Origin: M3007 sp046160625
GTDB taxonomy: Bacteria; Bacteroidota; Bacteroidia; Chitinophagales; Saprospiraceae
DNA: 64,000 bases
Direction of reading: 5' to 3'
NCBI GenBank assembly: GCA_046160625.1
Contig: JBJXGZ010000101.1
Coordinates: 34,741-98,740, forward strand
The position numbers and the translations under genes are program-made. A model generated the notes under the pieces. The model was not told where the DNA came from and did not search any database. It worked only from the letters and a program-made list of their open reading frames with translations. Below, piece after piece: positions 8,245 to 18,069 of the stretch (position 1 is its first letter; each line of letters begins with the position of its first letter).

Positions 8245-10971
8245 TTACACACTCATGGGCTCCAACTTTTCACTTTTCACCCCATACTTCTTCATAAATT
8301 CCTTTACTGCTTTTTCAGTGATTTTACCTTGCCTGTGGAGCAAACGCACTGCGGCAAAAGCGATGTATTTCGGCGAAATTTCAAAGTAATCACGCAGATT
8401 TTCGCGACTTTCAGACAGGCCAAATCCATCGGTGCCCAGGGGAGTGAAGTCTTTGGGCATCCAGGGCGCGAGTTGGCCAGCGGTGAGTTTTACCCAGTCG
8501 TTGGCGCTTACGAACACACCTTCTTCGCCTTTCAATTGTTGTTGTATGTACGGAACGCGTTCCGGCTCTCCGGGGTGCAACATATTCCAGCGATCGCAAG
8601 AAACTGCATCGCGGTATAGTTCCGGCCAAGAGGTTGCGCTCCATACGTCCGTGCTAACCCCTTCTTTCTCTAGGATTTCAGCAGCTTCCAGCACTTGTTT
8701 CATGATCACGCCTGAGCCAAAAAGATGGGCTTTTGCGCCGCCTTTCGAGCTGGATTTTTGGAATCGGTAAAGCCCTCGTTTTATGCCCTCCTGCACTGAA
8801 GTTCCGGCGGGCAAGCCTTCTTCCACTCCTTTAGGCATTTCGGGCATCCAATAATTCTCGTTGTAAAGGGTGATGTAATAGATTTTGGATTCGTTTTTTT
8901 CATACATTCGGTACAAGCCGTCTTGCACAATCACGGCAAGCTCGTAGGCGAATGCCGGGTCGTAAGAGATGACAGATGGTACTGTTTGCGCGATAAGAAT
9001 TGAATGGCCGTCCTGGTGTTGCAGGCCTTCGCCGTTGAGCGTGGTGCGGCCAGCAGTGGCACCCAATAGAAAGCCTTTGCACATCATGTCGGCAGCTGCC
9101 CACACCATGTCGCCCACACGCTGGAAGCCGAACATAGAATAGTAAATGTAGAACGGAACGGTTGGGATGCCGTGAAGCGCATAAGCCGTTCCGGCAGCGG
9201 TGAAAGAAGCCGTTGCGCCGTCTTCATTGATGCCTTCCTGCAGCACCTGCCCTGTTTTCGATTCTTTGTATTTGATGACCGAAATCCCGATTTCTAGCGG
9301 GGTGTAGAGTTGGCCTTTTTGATTCCATATTTGAACAGAATTGAATAGCGGCTCCATGCCAAAAGTCTGGGCCTCGTCCGGCACAATGGGGACGATGTAT
9401 TTTCCAATTTCCTGATCCTTTATCAGGCTGGACATAATATCAACCATTGCCCTGGTTGTAGAAGGGAGTTTATCTGGGTCAATGCCCTTTTCCTCCGGGG
9501 CATTCCCTTTCAATTGTTTGTCAAAAAGCGAAAGTTTGGGGGCTTTGAATTTCTCAAACGTATCAGAACGCTCCGGCAGGTAACCGCCAAGTGCCTTGCG
9601 ACGTTCGTGCAGATATTTTGTCTCAGGTGCATCGGGGCCAGGAAACCAGAATTTGCCTTTTTCTGCTTCTTTGTCCGAAATAGGAATTGCGTAACGGTTC
9701 TTCGTTTCTACACGCCCTTCTATATTGAGATCTTTGGTCTGGTGTGCTTTGTTTTTACCCTCAGCCCATTTGCCCATGCCATATCCTTTCACCGTTTTCA
9801 CGATAATGGCCACGGGTTTGTTTGATTTTAAGGCACGGTCGTAGGCGGCAAAAATTTTCTCGGCATCGTGACCGCCGCGCCGCATTTTGCCGAGTTGCTC
9901 ATCGGTAACATCAGTCAGCAAGGCGGTGATTTGTTCACTGTATCTATCATTCCCGATCAGCATTTTGCGCGTAAACGCACCATCGTTGACAGATGCCATT
10001 TCCTGAAATTGGCCATCCACCAAGCCCTCCATACGTTCCAGTAAAACCCCTTCCTCGTCTCTGGCTAACAACTCGTCCCAATCGCTGCTCCAAACCACTT
10101 TGATGACCTCCCAACTCGCACCAAAGAAATGTCGTTCTACTTCTTGGATAATTTTGCCGTTGCCGCGCACAGGGCCATCAAGGCGCTGCAAATTGCAATG
10201 AACAACGAACACCACATTGTCCAGGTTCTCCCTGCTGGCCAGACCGATGGTTCCGTAAATTTCCGGTTCGTCTATTTCCCCATCGCCGATAAAATGCCAG
10301 ACTTTTCCACCATTTTGCGGTTTTAAACCCCTGTTTTCCAAATACTTAATGAACCGTGCCTGGTAAAGCGCAGTCATTGGCCCCAAACCCATGCTTACCG
10401 TAGGAGCCTGCCAGAATTTGGGCATCCTGCGGGGGTGTGGGTAACTGGAAACACCCCCCAAGGTCTCTTGCCGAAAGTCGGCAATTTGTTGTTCTTTCAA
10501 TCGTCCTTCCCAAACTGCACGGGCATAGATTCCAGGTGAAGCGTGGCCCTGAAACATAAAAAGATCACCACCATAATCCGCTGAGCGCTTGCGCAGGAAG
10601 TGGTTGAAAAGCACCTCGGTCATGGTCGCTGAAGCCGCATACGTGGCAATGTGGCCACCAAGGGCGAATTTTTTGTCCTGTGCTTGCAATACCATCGCCT
10701 GCGCATTCCAGCGGATGATATCTTCAATACGCTTTTCTATTTCCAGATCACCTGGGTAGGCGGGCTGGTCTTCAGGAGCAACGGTGTTCTTGTAAGGCGT
10801 ATTGAGCGCGGCTCCGCCAGTTGCCGCTCCATGTCTTGCGAGCAAAGAGCGGAGGGCTTGAAAAAGTTCTTCCGAGCGAATTTTCCCTTGACTATCAATG
10901 ACTTCTTCAAGGGCCTCAAGCCATTCTTGCTGTTCTTGTTTCCAGTCGTCCTGCGTATGGATGTCTCCCAT
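8245..10971 (-). CDS. aceE: Pyruvate dehydrogenase E1 component, homodimeric type
   Basis: The enzyme decarboxylates pyruvate with thiamine diphosphate and transfers the acetyl group to lipoyl-E2. The 908-residue product has the length of single-chain E1. It shows the ThDP/Mg motif GDGEIDEPE followed about 25 residues later by the conserved NCN-type segment (HCNLQRLDGPVRGNGK), and further AceE segments such as GYGMGKWAEGKNKAHQ and GRTTLNGEGLQHQDGHS. The start at 10971 (MGDIHTQDD) was chosen over a longer frame because a TACCTTTG promoter box lies between the two. No E2 or E3 gene is nearby. lipB upstream makes the lipoate precursor for E2, so the arrangement is functionally coherent. Confidence 0.95.
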   Translation of the reverse strand: MGDIHTQDDWKQEQQEWLEALEEVIDSQGKIRSEELFQALRSLLARHGAATGGAALNTPYKNTVAPEDQPAYPGDLEIEKRIEDIIRWNAQAMVLQAQDKKFALGGHIATYAASATMTEVLFNHFLRKRSADYGGDLFMFQGHASPGIYARAVWEGRLKEQQIADFRQETLGGVSSYPHPRRMPKFWQAPTVSMGLGPMTALYQARFIKYLENRGLKPQNGGKVWHFIGDGEIDEPEIYGTIGLASRENLDNVVFVVHCNLQRLDGPVRGNGKIIQEVERHFFGASWEVIKVVWSSDWDELLARDEEGVLLERMEGLVDGQFQEMASVNDGAFTRKMLIGNDRYSEQITALLTDVTDEQLGKMRRGGHDAEKIFAAYDRALKSNKPVAIIVKTVKGYGMGKWAEGKNKAHQTKDLNIEGRVETKNRYAIPISDKEAEKGKFWFPGPDAPETKYLHERRKALGGYLPERSDTFEKFKAPKLSLFDKQLKGNAPEEKGIDPDKLPSTTRAMVDIMSSLIKDQEIGKYIVPIVPDEAQTFGMEPLFNSVQIWNQKGQLYTPLEIGISVIKYKESKTGQVLQEGINEDGATASFTAAGTAYALHGIPTVPFYIYYSMFGFQRVGDMVWAAADMMCKGFLLGATAGRTTLNGEGLQHQDGHSILIAQTVPSVISYDPAFAYELAVIVQDGLYRMYEKNESKIYYITLYNENYWMPEMPKGVEEGLPAGTSVQEGIKRGLYRFQKSSSKGGAKAHLFGSGVIMKQVLEAAEILEKEGVSTDVWSATSWPELYRDAVSCDRWNMLHPGEPERVPYIQQQLKGEEGVFVSANDWVKLTAGQLAPWMPKDFTPLGTDGFGLSESRENLRDYFEISPKYIAFAAVRLLHRQGKITEKAVKEFMKKYGVKSEKLEPMSV

Positions 10972-11028
10972 GATGTGAGATGGTGAGAATGTGAGAGAGT
11001 AATAAGGTGAAAAGCGAGAGCGTGCAGG

Positions 11029-11036
11029 CAAAGGTA
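11029..11036 (-). promoter_or_regulatory. Bacteroidota -7 box for aceE
   Basis: The minus strand reads TACCTTTG, a full match to TAnnTTTG, 58 bases upstream of the aceE start codon. No TTG lies at the expected 19-base distance, so only the -7 element is supported. Confidence 0.5.
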
Positions 11037-11069
11037 ATTAGATGGTCTGAGAGTGAGCGGCAAAATGAC

Positions 11070-11798
11070 TCAGTCAACGATTTTGCACTCAAAAACCTCC
11101 CCAAAATGACGCTTCAACTTTTCCTTAACTTCAGCAATATCTACTTCATATCCAAGTATTTGAGCCATTGAAGTTACTGCCTTGTCTTCTTCTGCAATAC
11201 CACAGGGAACAATGTGCTCGAAGTATTCAAGCTCGGTATTCACGTTGAATGCCCAGCCGTGCAGCGTCGTCCAGCGGGAAAGGTGTACGCCGATAGCGCA
11301 GATTTTGGACATTGGATATTGGACATTGGACATTGGATATTGGACATTGGACGCGGTCCAAACTCCTGTATAGTCCTTTATTCTGAACCCTTCGATCCCA
11401 TACTCCGCAATCGTGCGGATAATGACTTCTTCGATGTTGCGGACATACCGGTGAACATCTGTGAAAAAACATTCAAGATCAAGAATGGGATAACCCACAA
11501 TTTGTCCTGGGCCATGGAAAGTGATATCGCCCCCCCGGTTGATAGGAAAAAACTCGATGCCCCTTTCAGCTAGTTCCGTCTCCGAAAGTAAGAGATTTTC
11601 CATTTTGCCGCTTTTCCCGAGGGTATAAACCGGGGGGTGTTCAACGAATAAAAGTTGATGTTCTTGTGGGTACGATTTTGGAGTTAAATGTTTGTTTTTC
11701 AATTTGTTGTCTACCAAACGACGGTGAACAACGGTCTGGCAATCCCAGGCCGCTTGGTAGCGCATTTTCCCGAGGTCTTGGAATCGAACGATTTGCAT
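11070..11798 (-). CDS. lipB: Octanoyltransferase (lipoate biosynthesis) with an in-frame repeat insertion
   Basis: LipB moves octanoyl from acyl carrier protein to the lipoyl domains of dehydrogenase E2 subunits. The 242-residue product has the family signature RGGDITFHGPGQIVGYPIL (about residues 88-106), the catalytic Lys in K165-I-C-A-I-G and the catalytic Cys199 in HIVPCGI. The start at 11798 (MQIVRFQDLG) fits homologues. Oddly, residues 150-164, just before Lys165, are two copies of the heptapeptide S-N-V-Q-Y-P-M plus a Ser, encoded by a 21-base tandem repeat related to intergenic repeats elsewhere in the window. Most LipB proteins have only a short D-G-x linker there. All catalytic residues remain, so activity is plausible. 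Confidence 0.93.
   Translation of the reverse strand: MQIVRFQDLGKMRYQAAWDCQTVVHRRLVDNKLKNKHLTPKSYPQEHQLLFVEHPPVYTLGKSGKMENLLLSETELAERGIEFFPINRGGDITFHGPGQIVGYPILDLECFFTDVHRYVRNIEEVIIRTIAEYGIEGFRIKDYTGVWTASNVQYPMSNVQYPMSKICAIGVHLSRWTTLHGWAFNVNTELEYFEHIVPCGIAEEDKAVTSMAQILGYEVDIAEVKEKLKRHFGEVFECKIVD
11307..11351 (-). repeat. 21-bp tandem repeat inside lipB
   Basis: On the minus strand the unit TCCAATGTCCAATATCCAATG occurs twice, followed by TCC. It is in frame with lipB. The word TCCAATGTCCAA also occurs in the gap repeats at 34994-35036, and the related GGACATTGGAC occurs at 61930. Confidence 0.9.
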
Positions 11799-11858
11799 GG
11801 TGCAAAGGTTGGAAAGTACTGTCGGCATCTTTATACCTTTCGCACAAAATTTGTTACC

Positions 11859-14150
11859 ATGATAACGATCCGCTTTCGAATTACTGCGATTCTATTCCTC
11901 TTCCCCAGCCTCTTTTTTGCCCAGACATTCACTGGTGTTGGTGGCCCAATCCCAGATGACGGTAATTCTGTAACATTTGAGATACCTGCAAGTGCTTTGC
12001 CCAATATATTGAACGCTACTGATTTTGGGGTCGAGCGTGTGTGCATCAACGTGGTACACCAATGGCTGGGCGATCTTTCGATCAGCCTTCGTGCCCCTGA
12101 TGGCACATTGATCCCGCTCGTGACGGGCGTGGGCGGCGACACCGATGGTTTCGTCAACACCTGTCTGAGCAGCAACGCAACCACGAGTATTTTTGAAGTC
12201 TGGTATCCGTTCACGGGCGAGTTCCGGCCTTTTGGCGACATGGGCCAATTGAACAACGGCCAGGATCCCAACGGCAATTGGCAACTTATCATCCTCGACA
12301 CTTATGCCTTTGCTGACTCAGGCGATTTATTGGATTGGAGCATCACGTTTGGCCCCAATCCATGCAAACCCTTCCCCTTCGAGTCGAGCGATTTACCGAT
12401 TTTGAAAATTGCCACTGATGGACAAGGCATTGTGAATGAACCCAAGATAAATGCCCAGTTTACTGTGATTGACAACGGGCTTGGTCAACGCAACTATCTC
12501 GACCAAACGGATTTTGCCTACTCAGGAACTATTGGGATTGAATTGCGCGGCAACAGCTCGCAATGGATGCCCAAAAAGTCGTATAATTTTGAAACCCGCG
12601 ACGACGTAGGGGAAGACAAAGATGTGGAATTGCTTCGCTTGCCAGCAGGAAGTGATTTTGTGTTGGCTGCCAATTTTTCGGACAAAACCTTGATGCGCAA
12701 CGCATTGGCTTATGAGACTTTTCGTCAATTGGGCCATTATGCCACCCGCACCCGTTTTTGTGAGGTGGTGCTCAACAATACTTACCAAGGGGTTTATATC
12801 CTGACGGAGGACATCCGCCGTGACAAAGACAGGGTAGATATTGCTAAATTAGAACCAGATGACACTACCGGGGTTGCCCTCACCGGGGGGTACATTTGCC
12901 GGGTTGACTGGAATCATAGCCCGGGCTGGAATTCGCAGTTTTCGCAGCCGAACAGCCCCAATGTTTTCACTTATTTCCAGCATACTTACCCGCGTTGGAA
13001 CGAACATCATCCTACCCAGCAATACTATATTCGCAGTTATATTGACAGTTTTGAAGTGGCCTTGCACGGTCCTGATTTTCAAGACCCTGAAGCAGGTTGG
13101 CGCAAGTTTGGAGCAGAAAATACTTTTGTTGACTACCTCATTCTCAACGAGATAAGTAAAAATGTGGATGGGTATCGCCTTAGCACTTTTTTTCAAAAAG
13201 ACCGCGATGATAAGGGCGGAAAACTCCGTATGGGACCACCTTGGGACTACGACCTGGCCTGGTACAACGCCGACTATTGCGACAACTTCAACACTTCGGG
13301 CTTTGCTTTTGACATCAATTACATATGCGGAGATGCCGGGGTACCTTTTTGGTGGGAGAAACTAATGACTGACACGCTTTTCGCGCAAAATCTGGCCTGT
13401 CGCTGGCAGTCCTTGCGCGATACCAACTTAAAGAACACAAATTTTTTTGGCGTGATTGACTCCATGGAGGCAGTACTTGAAGAGGCGCAAGCACGAAATT
13501 TCGAGTTTTGGCCCATACTCGGAAAATATGTATGGCCCAATCCTGGCTTCCTTCCTCCTACCTATGCAGGTGAGGTGGCGAAGATGAAAGGATGGATATA
13601 CCAGCGCTTTGCCTGGCTCGATTTTGTTTTTGGGCAAAACCTGCCGAATCTCAATGCCAATTTTACAGCAAGTGCGCTCAATGCTTTCAACTGGCAATTC
13701 TCAGCTACAGAGATACCCGGTTATATTTATGCCTGGGATTTTGGCGACGGCACTTTTGCAGACCAACCCAGTGTCCAGCATGAATTTTCAGGAACAGGTA
13801 CTTTCGAAGTAAAACTCACAGTATCAACGCCTTACGGCTGCAGCAACACAGGCGATCAGATTATTCATATCATTGACGTAGGTGCCAATGACGCGCTCGA
13901 ATCAGAAGGATTTCGCTTTTTCCCCAATCCTGCGCAAGAGGTATTGAACCTGCGTTTGCCCGAAAATTTTTCCGGCAAATTCAATCTTCGGATGCTTAAC
14001 GTGTTGGGTGAAACGGTTTTGGCAAAATCCTTTTATCAGGATGAAAAACAATTGGCCATAAGTGTAAAAGACTTGCAAGCCGGGGCATATTGCCTTGAAC
14101 TTCAGAGCCAGTCTCGACAAGTGTCAACGCGCGTTTTAATAAAACTCTAA
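11859..14150 (+). CDS. Secreted CotH-family protein with P-domain, PKD domain and T9SS type A sorting domain
   Basis: The 763-residue product begins with a signal peptide (cleavage near SLFFAQ), which sets the start at 11859. Residues about 25-160 look like a proprotein-convertase P/Homo-B domain (VCINVVHQWLGDLSISLRAPDGT). A CotH domain follows, with the N-S-S-x-W-M-P-K-K-S-Y segment, FSDKTLMRNALAYE, a G-V-Y-I-L-T-E strand and GPPWDYDLAWYN. CotH relatives are atypical protein kinases that phosphorylate spore-coat or secreted proteins. A PKD domain (YAWDFGDGTF) and a Por_Secre_tail complete it. The protein should be exported and attached to the surface by the T9SS. Kinase activity outside the cell is unproven. 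Confidence 0.88.
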   Translation: MITIRFRITAILFLFPSLFFAQTFTGVGGPIPDDGNSVTFEIPASALPNILNATDFGVERVCINVVHQWLGDLSISLRAPDGTLIPLVTGVGGDTDGFVNTCLSSNATTSIFEVWYPFTGEFRPFGDMGQLNNGQDPNGNWQLIILDTYAFADSGDLLDWSITFGPNPCKPFPFESSDLPILKIATDGQGIVNEPKINAQFTVIDNGLGQRNYLDQTDFAYSGTIGIELRGNSSQWMPKKSYNFETRDDVGEDKDVELLRLPAGSDFVLAANFSDKTLMRNALAYETFRQLGHYATRTRFCEVVLNNTYQGVYILTEDIRRDKDRVDIAKLEPDDTTGVALTGGYICRVDWNHSPGWNSQFSQPNSPNVFTYFQHTYPRWNEHHPTQQYYIRSYIDSFEVALHGPDFQDPEAGWRKFGAENTFVDYLILNEISKNVDGYRLSTFFQKDRDDKGGKLRMGPPWDYDLAWYNADYCDNFNTSGFAFDINYICGDAGVPFWWEKLMTDTLFAQNLACRWQSLRDTNLKNTNFFGVIDSMEAVLEEAQARNFEFWPILGKYVWPNPGFLPPTYAGEVAKMKGWIYQRFAWLDFVFGQNLPNLNANFTASALNAFNWQFSATEIPGYIYAWDFGDGTFADQPSVQHEFSGTGTFEVKLTVSTPYGCSNTGDQIIHIIDVGANDALESEGFRFFPNPAQEVLNLRLPENFSGKFNLRMLNVLGETVLAKSFYQDEKQLAISVKDLQAGAYCLELQSQSRQVSTRVLIKL

Positions 14151-14210
14151 TCTTATTGCCCAGTATTACTGCTTTTCTTTGTGCAAAATCCTGTATTGCA
14201 AGTCAGATTT

Positions 14211-17200
14211 ATGAAAAAAATTATCAACCTCGCCCTGCTTCCTGTTCTACTTTTTCTTTTTAAAACCAATGACTTGGAGGCGCAACAAAAATCTGTTGCA
14301 CGCCGCTGGAATGAGGTGATGCTCCAGGCCATCCGGGAGGATTTGGCGCGTCCTCCCGTGCAAGCCCGCAACCTTTTTCATGTTTCAATAGCCATGTGGG
14401 ATGCATGGGCAGCCTACGATACCCTGAGCGCGGATACCTATCTGCTTGGCAAGACGGTAGGTAGCCATAACTGCCCGTATGATGGTGTACCAATGCCTGC
14501 TGGTATTCAGGACGCGCGGGAAAAAGCGATCAGTTTCGCGGCTTATAGAATGCTGTCGCGTCGCTTCCAAAACTCTCCGAATGCAGCTGTAAGTATTGCC
14601 AGATTCCGAAATTTGATGACAGAATTGGGCTATGATTGGACCTTCAGCTCCAATTTTTACCAGCCTGGCGACCCGGCTGCATTGGGAAATTACATTGGTG
14701 ATTGCGTAGGTTTTTATGGACTAACCGACGGCGCAAACGAACCAGGCAATTATGCCTACGTTGATTATCAACCAGTAAACCCGCCAATGAAACCAGACAG
14801 TGTCGGAAACCCAACGATGCTCGATCCAAATCGCTGGCAACCCTTGATTCTTACCAATGCAGTGGACCAAAATGGCAACCCTATTCCTTCGCTCCAAAAA
14901 TTTCAAAGTCCGGAATGGGGAAGGGTACTGCCATTTGCAATTCCAGACTCTCAAAAGGTTGTATATCAACGAGGTGGAAAGGATTGGCCTGTGTACCATG
15001 ACCCAGGTCCAAATGCATTTTTGGACACTGCTGACGGGGGAGGAACCTCTGAAGATTACAAATGGAACTTCAACCTGGTTTCGATTTGGTCATCGCATCT
15101 CACCACAAAAGATAGCGTAATGTGGGATATTTCACCAGCTACTATTGGTGACACGCCTTGGCTTCCTACCACTTTTCAGGAGTACAAAGATTTTTACAAA
15201 ATAGAGGGAGGAGGGCCGAGTAATGGCCGTCCTATCAATCCCAAAACCGGTCAACCGTACCAGCCACAAATAGTGCCTCGGGGCGACTATACAAGGGTTT
15301 TGGCTCAGTTTTGGGCGGATGGACCCAACTCGGAAACACCTCCTGGTCATTGGTATTCTATCCTGAACAAGGTCATGGATCACCCGGAGTTTGTGCGAAA
15401 ATTCAACGGTGCAGGCCAAGTGCTGGATTCTCTGGAATATGACTTGAAAGCCTATTTTACACTTGGCGGTGCATTACACGATGCTGCCATAGCTGCTTGG
15501 GGCATAAAGGGCTGGTACGACGGTACACGTCCTATCACAGCCCTTCGCTATATGGCAGACCGTGGACAAAGCAGCGATCCTGCACGGCCTAACTTCGATG
15601 TAGCAGGCATTTCGCTCGTGCCAGGATACATCGAACAAGTGGAAATGGGCGACCCTCTCGCAGGTGCGAACAACCAAAACATAGGAAAGATTAAACTATT
15701 CACCTGGCAAGGCTTTGATTCCATCTCAAACCCTAATACAGATATCGCTGATGTAGGCTGGATTTTAGCGGAAAGGTATTGGCCCTTCCAACGAAAAACC
15801 TTTGTGACCCCTCCGTTTGCTGGTTATATCTCTGGTCATTCTACTTACTCTCGTTCAGCAGCAGAGGCCATTACGCTGCTAACTGGTGATGAGTATTTCC
15901 CCGGAGGATTGGAAGAATACCATATACCTGCCAACAGTGGTTTTCTAGGTGTGGAAAAAGGCCCCAGCGTAGATGTGACCCTGCAATGGGCAACCTACCG
16001 CGACGCATCCGACCAGACGAGCCTTTCACGTATTTGGGGTGGGATTCACCCGCCGGAAGACGACATCCCTGGTCGAAACATAGGAGCAAAGGTGGGCACT
16101 GCAGCGTTTTACAAAGCCAAATCCTACTTTTACAAAAATGACCAGGATTCAGATGGCTATGACGTAACGCAAGACTGTGACGACAATAATCCTGCTGTTT
16201 ATCCGGGCGGACTTGAGCTGTGTGATGGGATCGACAATGATTGCGATCAACTGATTGACGAAGGCTTGGTATTCACCACCTATTACTTGGACTTTGACGG
16301 AGATGGTTTTGGCGACCTGAGCAACCAGCTCTATTCCTGTTTGCCTTCAGCTCCAGCAGGTTTTGTGACCAATAGCGCAGACTGTTATGACCTCAGCGCT
16401 ACCGCCTACCCTGGGGCATCTGAGCTGTGTGATGGACTTGACAACGATTGTAATGGATTTGTGGACGACGGCTTGATTTTCACCCTTTATTACGAAGATG
16501 TCGATGGCGATGGATTCGGTACGGCTAGTAGTAAGTTTCCCTCTTGTGAGCCAAATCCTCCGGGCGGATTCGTGACTAACAGTCTTGATTGCAACGACAA
16601 TAATGCAAACATCCATCCCAATGTTCCTGAAATCTGTGACGATATTGACAATGACTGCAATGGCCTGACCGATGATGAGCTCCCTGTCAACACCTTTTAC
16701 GCAGATGCCGATGGTGATGGCGAAGGCGATCCTTCCGTCGTAACTACTTCCTGCCATACAACGGTCCCGGTCGGATATGTCGACAATTCAAATGATTGCG
16801 ATGATGCCAATTCGGCCATTAATACAGGTGCTACGGAAATCTGCGACGGGATCGACAACAACTGCAACACGGAGATAGATGAAGACTTGCCTGTGTACCT
16901 CTATTATGCCGATGCCGATGGCGACAGTTTCGGAGGCAATGCCATGACCATTACTGATTGTGCTGCTACGCCTCCAACCGGCTATTCAGAAAACAATCTG
17001 GACTGCGACGATAACAACGCCGCTGTCAATCCTAATGGTGAAGAAGGCAGCGTTCCGGATGGTCTTGACAATGATTGCAATGGATTGATTGATGATTTCG
17101 TGGCTGTTTCAGAAGTATATTTGAATGTAAAAACCTATCCCAATCCTGTGCATGAACTTCTGACCATTGTATTAGAGAATACCCTGGGCGAAGCGGATGT

Positions 17201-17366
17201 CGAAATCTCGAATATGGAAGGCAAAATATTGATAACCAAGCGTTTGGATTTTACCCTAGGAAAATCTTCGCTGAGTTTTGCCGGACTGCCTCAGGGGGTG
17301 TATCTGCTGCAGATTGCGGATATGACGGGCGGGAAATATTGGGTGCAACGAGTGGTGAAGATGTAA
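14211..17366 (+). CDS. Secreted vanadium-dependent haloperoxidase-like PAP2 protein with metal-binding repeats and T9SS type A sorting domain
   Basis: The 1051-residue product starts with a signal peptide (MKKIINLALLPVLLFL, cleavage near LEAQQ). Residues about 40-640 form a vanadium-haloperoxidase/PAP2 domain with the phosphate/vanadate pocket pieces DGTRPITAL, ISGHSTYSRSAAEA and GGIHPPEDDIPGR. Then come five copies of a roughly 50-residue motif (ELCDGIDNDCDQLIDE plus Y-x-D-x-D-G-D-G-F-G), the putative metal-binding MopRepeat, and finally a type A sorting domain. The enzyme could oxidise halides or act as an acid phosphatase; the sequence does not decide. The Asp-rich repeats probably bind calcium. 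It lies 60 bases after the CotH gene on the same strand. Confidence 0.88.
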   Translation: MKKIINLALLPVLLFLFKTNDLEAQQKSVARRWNEVMLQAIREDLARPPVQARNLFHVSIAMWDAWAAYDTLSADTYLLGKTVGSHNCPYDGVPMPAGIQDAREKAISFAAYRMLSRRFQNSPNAAVSIARFRNLMTELGYDWTFSSNFYQPGDPAALGNYIGDCVGFYGLTDGANEPGNYAYVDYQPVNPPMKPDSVGNPTMLDPNRWQPLILTNAVDQNGNPIPSLQKFQSPEWGRVLPFAIPDSQKVVYQRGGKDWPVYHDPGPNAFLDTADGGGTSEDYKWNFNLVSIWSSHLTTKDSVMWDISPATIGDTPWLPTTFQEYKDFYKIEGGGPSNGRPINPKTGQPYQPQIVPRGDYTRVLAQFWADGPNSETPPGHWYSILNKVMDHPEFVRKFNGAGQVLDSLEYDLKAYFTLGGALHDAAIAAWGIKGWYDGTRPITALRYMADRGQSSDPARPNFDVAGISLVPGYIEQVEMGDPLAGANNQNIGKIKLFTWQGFDSISNPNTDIADVGWILAERYWPFQRKTFVTPPFAGYISGHSTYSRSAAEAITLLTGDEYFPGGLEEYHIPANSGFLGVEKGPSVDVTLQWATYRDASDQTSLSRIWGGIHPPEDDIPGRNIGAKVGTAAFYKAKSYFYKNDQDSDGYDVTQDCDDNNPAVYPGGLELCDGIDNDCDQLIDEGLVFTTYYLDFDGDGFGDLSNQLYSCLPSAPAGFVTNSADCYDLSATAYPGASELCDGLDNDCNGFVDDGLIFTLYYEDVDGDGFGTASSKFPSCEPNPPGGFVTNSLDCNDNNANIHPNVPEICDDIDNDCNGLTDDELPVNTFYADADGDGEGDPSVVTTSCHTTVPVGYVDNSNDCDDANSAINTGATEICDGIDNNCNTEIDEDLPVYLYYADADGDSFGGNAMTITDCAATPPTGYSENNLDCDDNNAAVNPNGEEGSVPDGLDNDCNGLIDDFVAVSEVYLNVKTYPNPVHELLTIVLENTLGEADVEISNMEGKILITKRLDFTLGKSSLSFAGLPQGVYLLQIADMTGGKYWVQRVVKM

Positions 17367-17381
17367 CTAAACATTCAAGCA

Positions 17382-17888
17382 ATGAAAAGAAAAGGAATCT
17401 CAATTTTACTTCTCTTTACTTTCTCTTTTCTCAGCCCGCTTTCAGCACAAACGGAAAAAGAAAAATTGAGTGCCACAATTTTACACCTTGATAGCCTTTT
17501 TTGGGCCGCTTACAACCGCTGCGACGTGTTAGAGATGACACAATTTTTTTCGGACGACCTAGAGTTTTATCACGACAAAGGCGGGTCCACTATTGGCTTG
17601 GAAAAATTTACCGAAGCCATAAGAAATGGGCTTTGTGGCAAGGAAGATTTTCGCCTAAGGAGGGAAGCAATACCTGAAACGGTTTCCATTTTTCCCATGG
17701 AAAACAACCAGGTCGTTTACGGGGCAATCATTTCCGGAGAGCACTTGTTTTACATTCTCGAAAAAGGGCAGCCAGAATACTTGGACGGCCATGCGCGGTT
17801 TTCCCACCTCTGGTTGTTTCAAAACAACCAGTGGAAAATGGCACGTATCCTGAGTTACGACCACGGCCCGGCCTACAAGAAAGAATAA
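17382..17888 (+). CDS. Exported DUF4440/SnoaL-like (NTF2-fold) protein
   Basis: The 168-residue product has a signal peptide (LLLFTFSFLSPLSAQ) and one NTF2-like domain with the typical pattern LDSLFWAAYNRCDV, FFSDDLEFYHDKGG and a terminal HARFSHLWLFQNNQWKMARI. DUF4440 proteins are small alpha+beta barrels used as enzymes, immunity proteins or ligand-binding domains, so no specific role follows. The gene starts 15 bases after the haloperoxidase-like gene and is probably co-transcribed with it. Confidence 0.85.
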   Translation: MKRKGISILLLFTFSFLSPLSAQTEKEKLSATILHLDSLFWAAYNRCDVLEMTQFFSDDLEFYHDKGGSTIGLEKFTEAIRNGLCGKEDFRLRREAIPETVSIFPMENNQVVYGAIISGEHLFYILEKGQPEYLDGHARFSHLWLFQNNQWKMARILSYDHGPAYKKE

Positions 17889-18069
17889 TCCAGAACGTTC
17901 TCACCAACAACTTTTTTTTTGAAAAATGCCAACGGGAAAAATTCGCGGCATTGCCTTGTCCAATTTTACCTTTCGGTTACATTCTTTTACAGACATTTTG
18001 GGCGTTCCAGGGGTTATTCAGAATAGGTTTGCGGCTGGAAAAAATTTCAAATAAAAATCTCCCTCGTAC

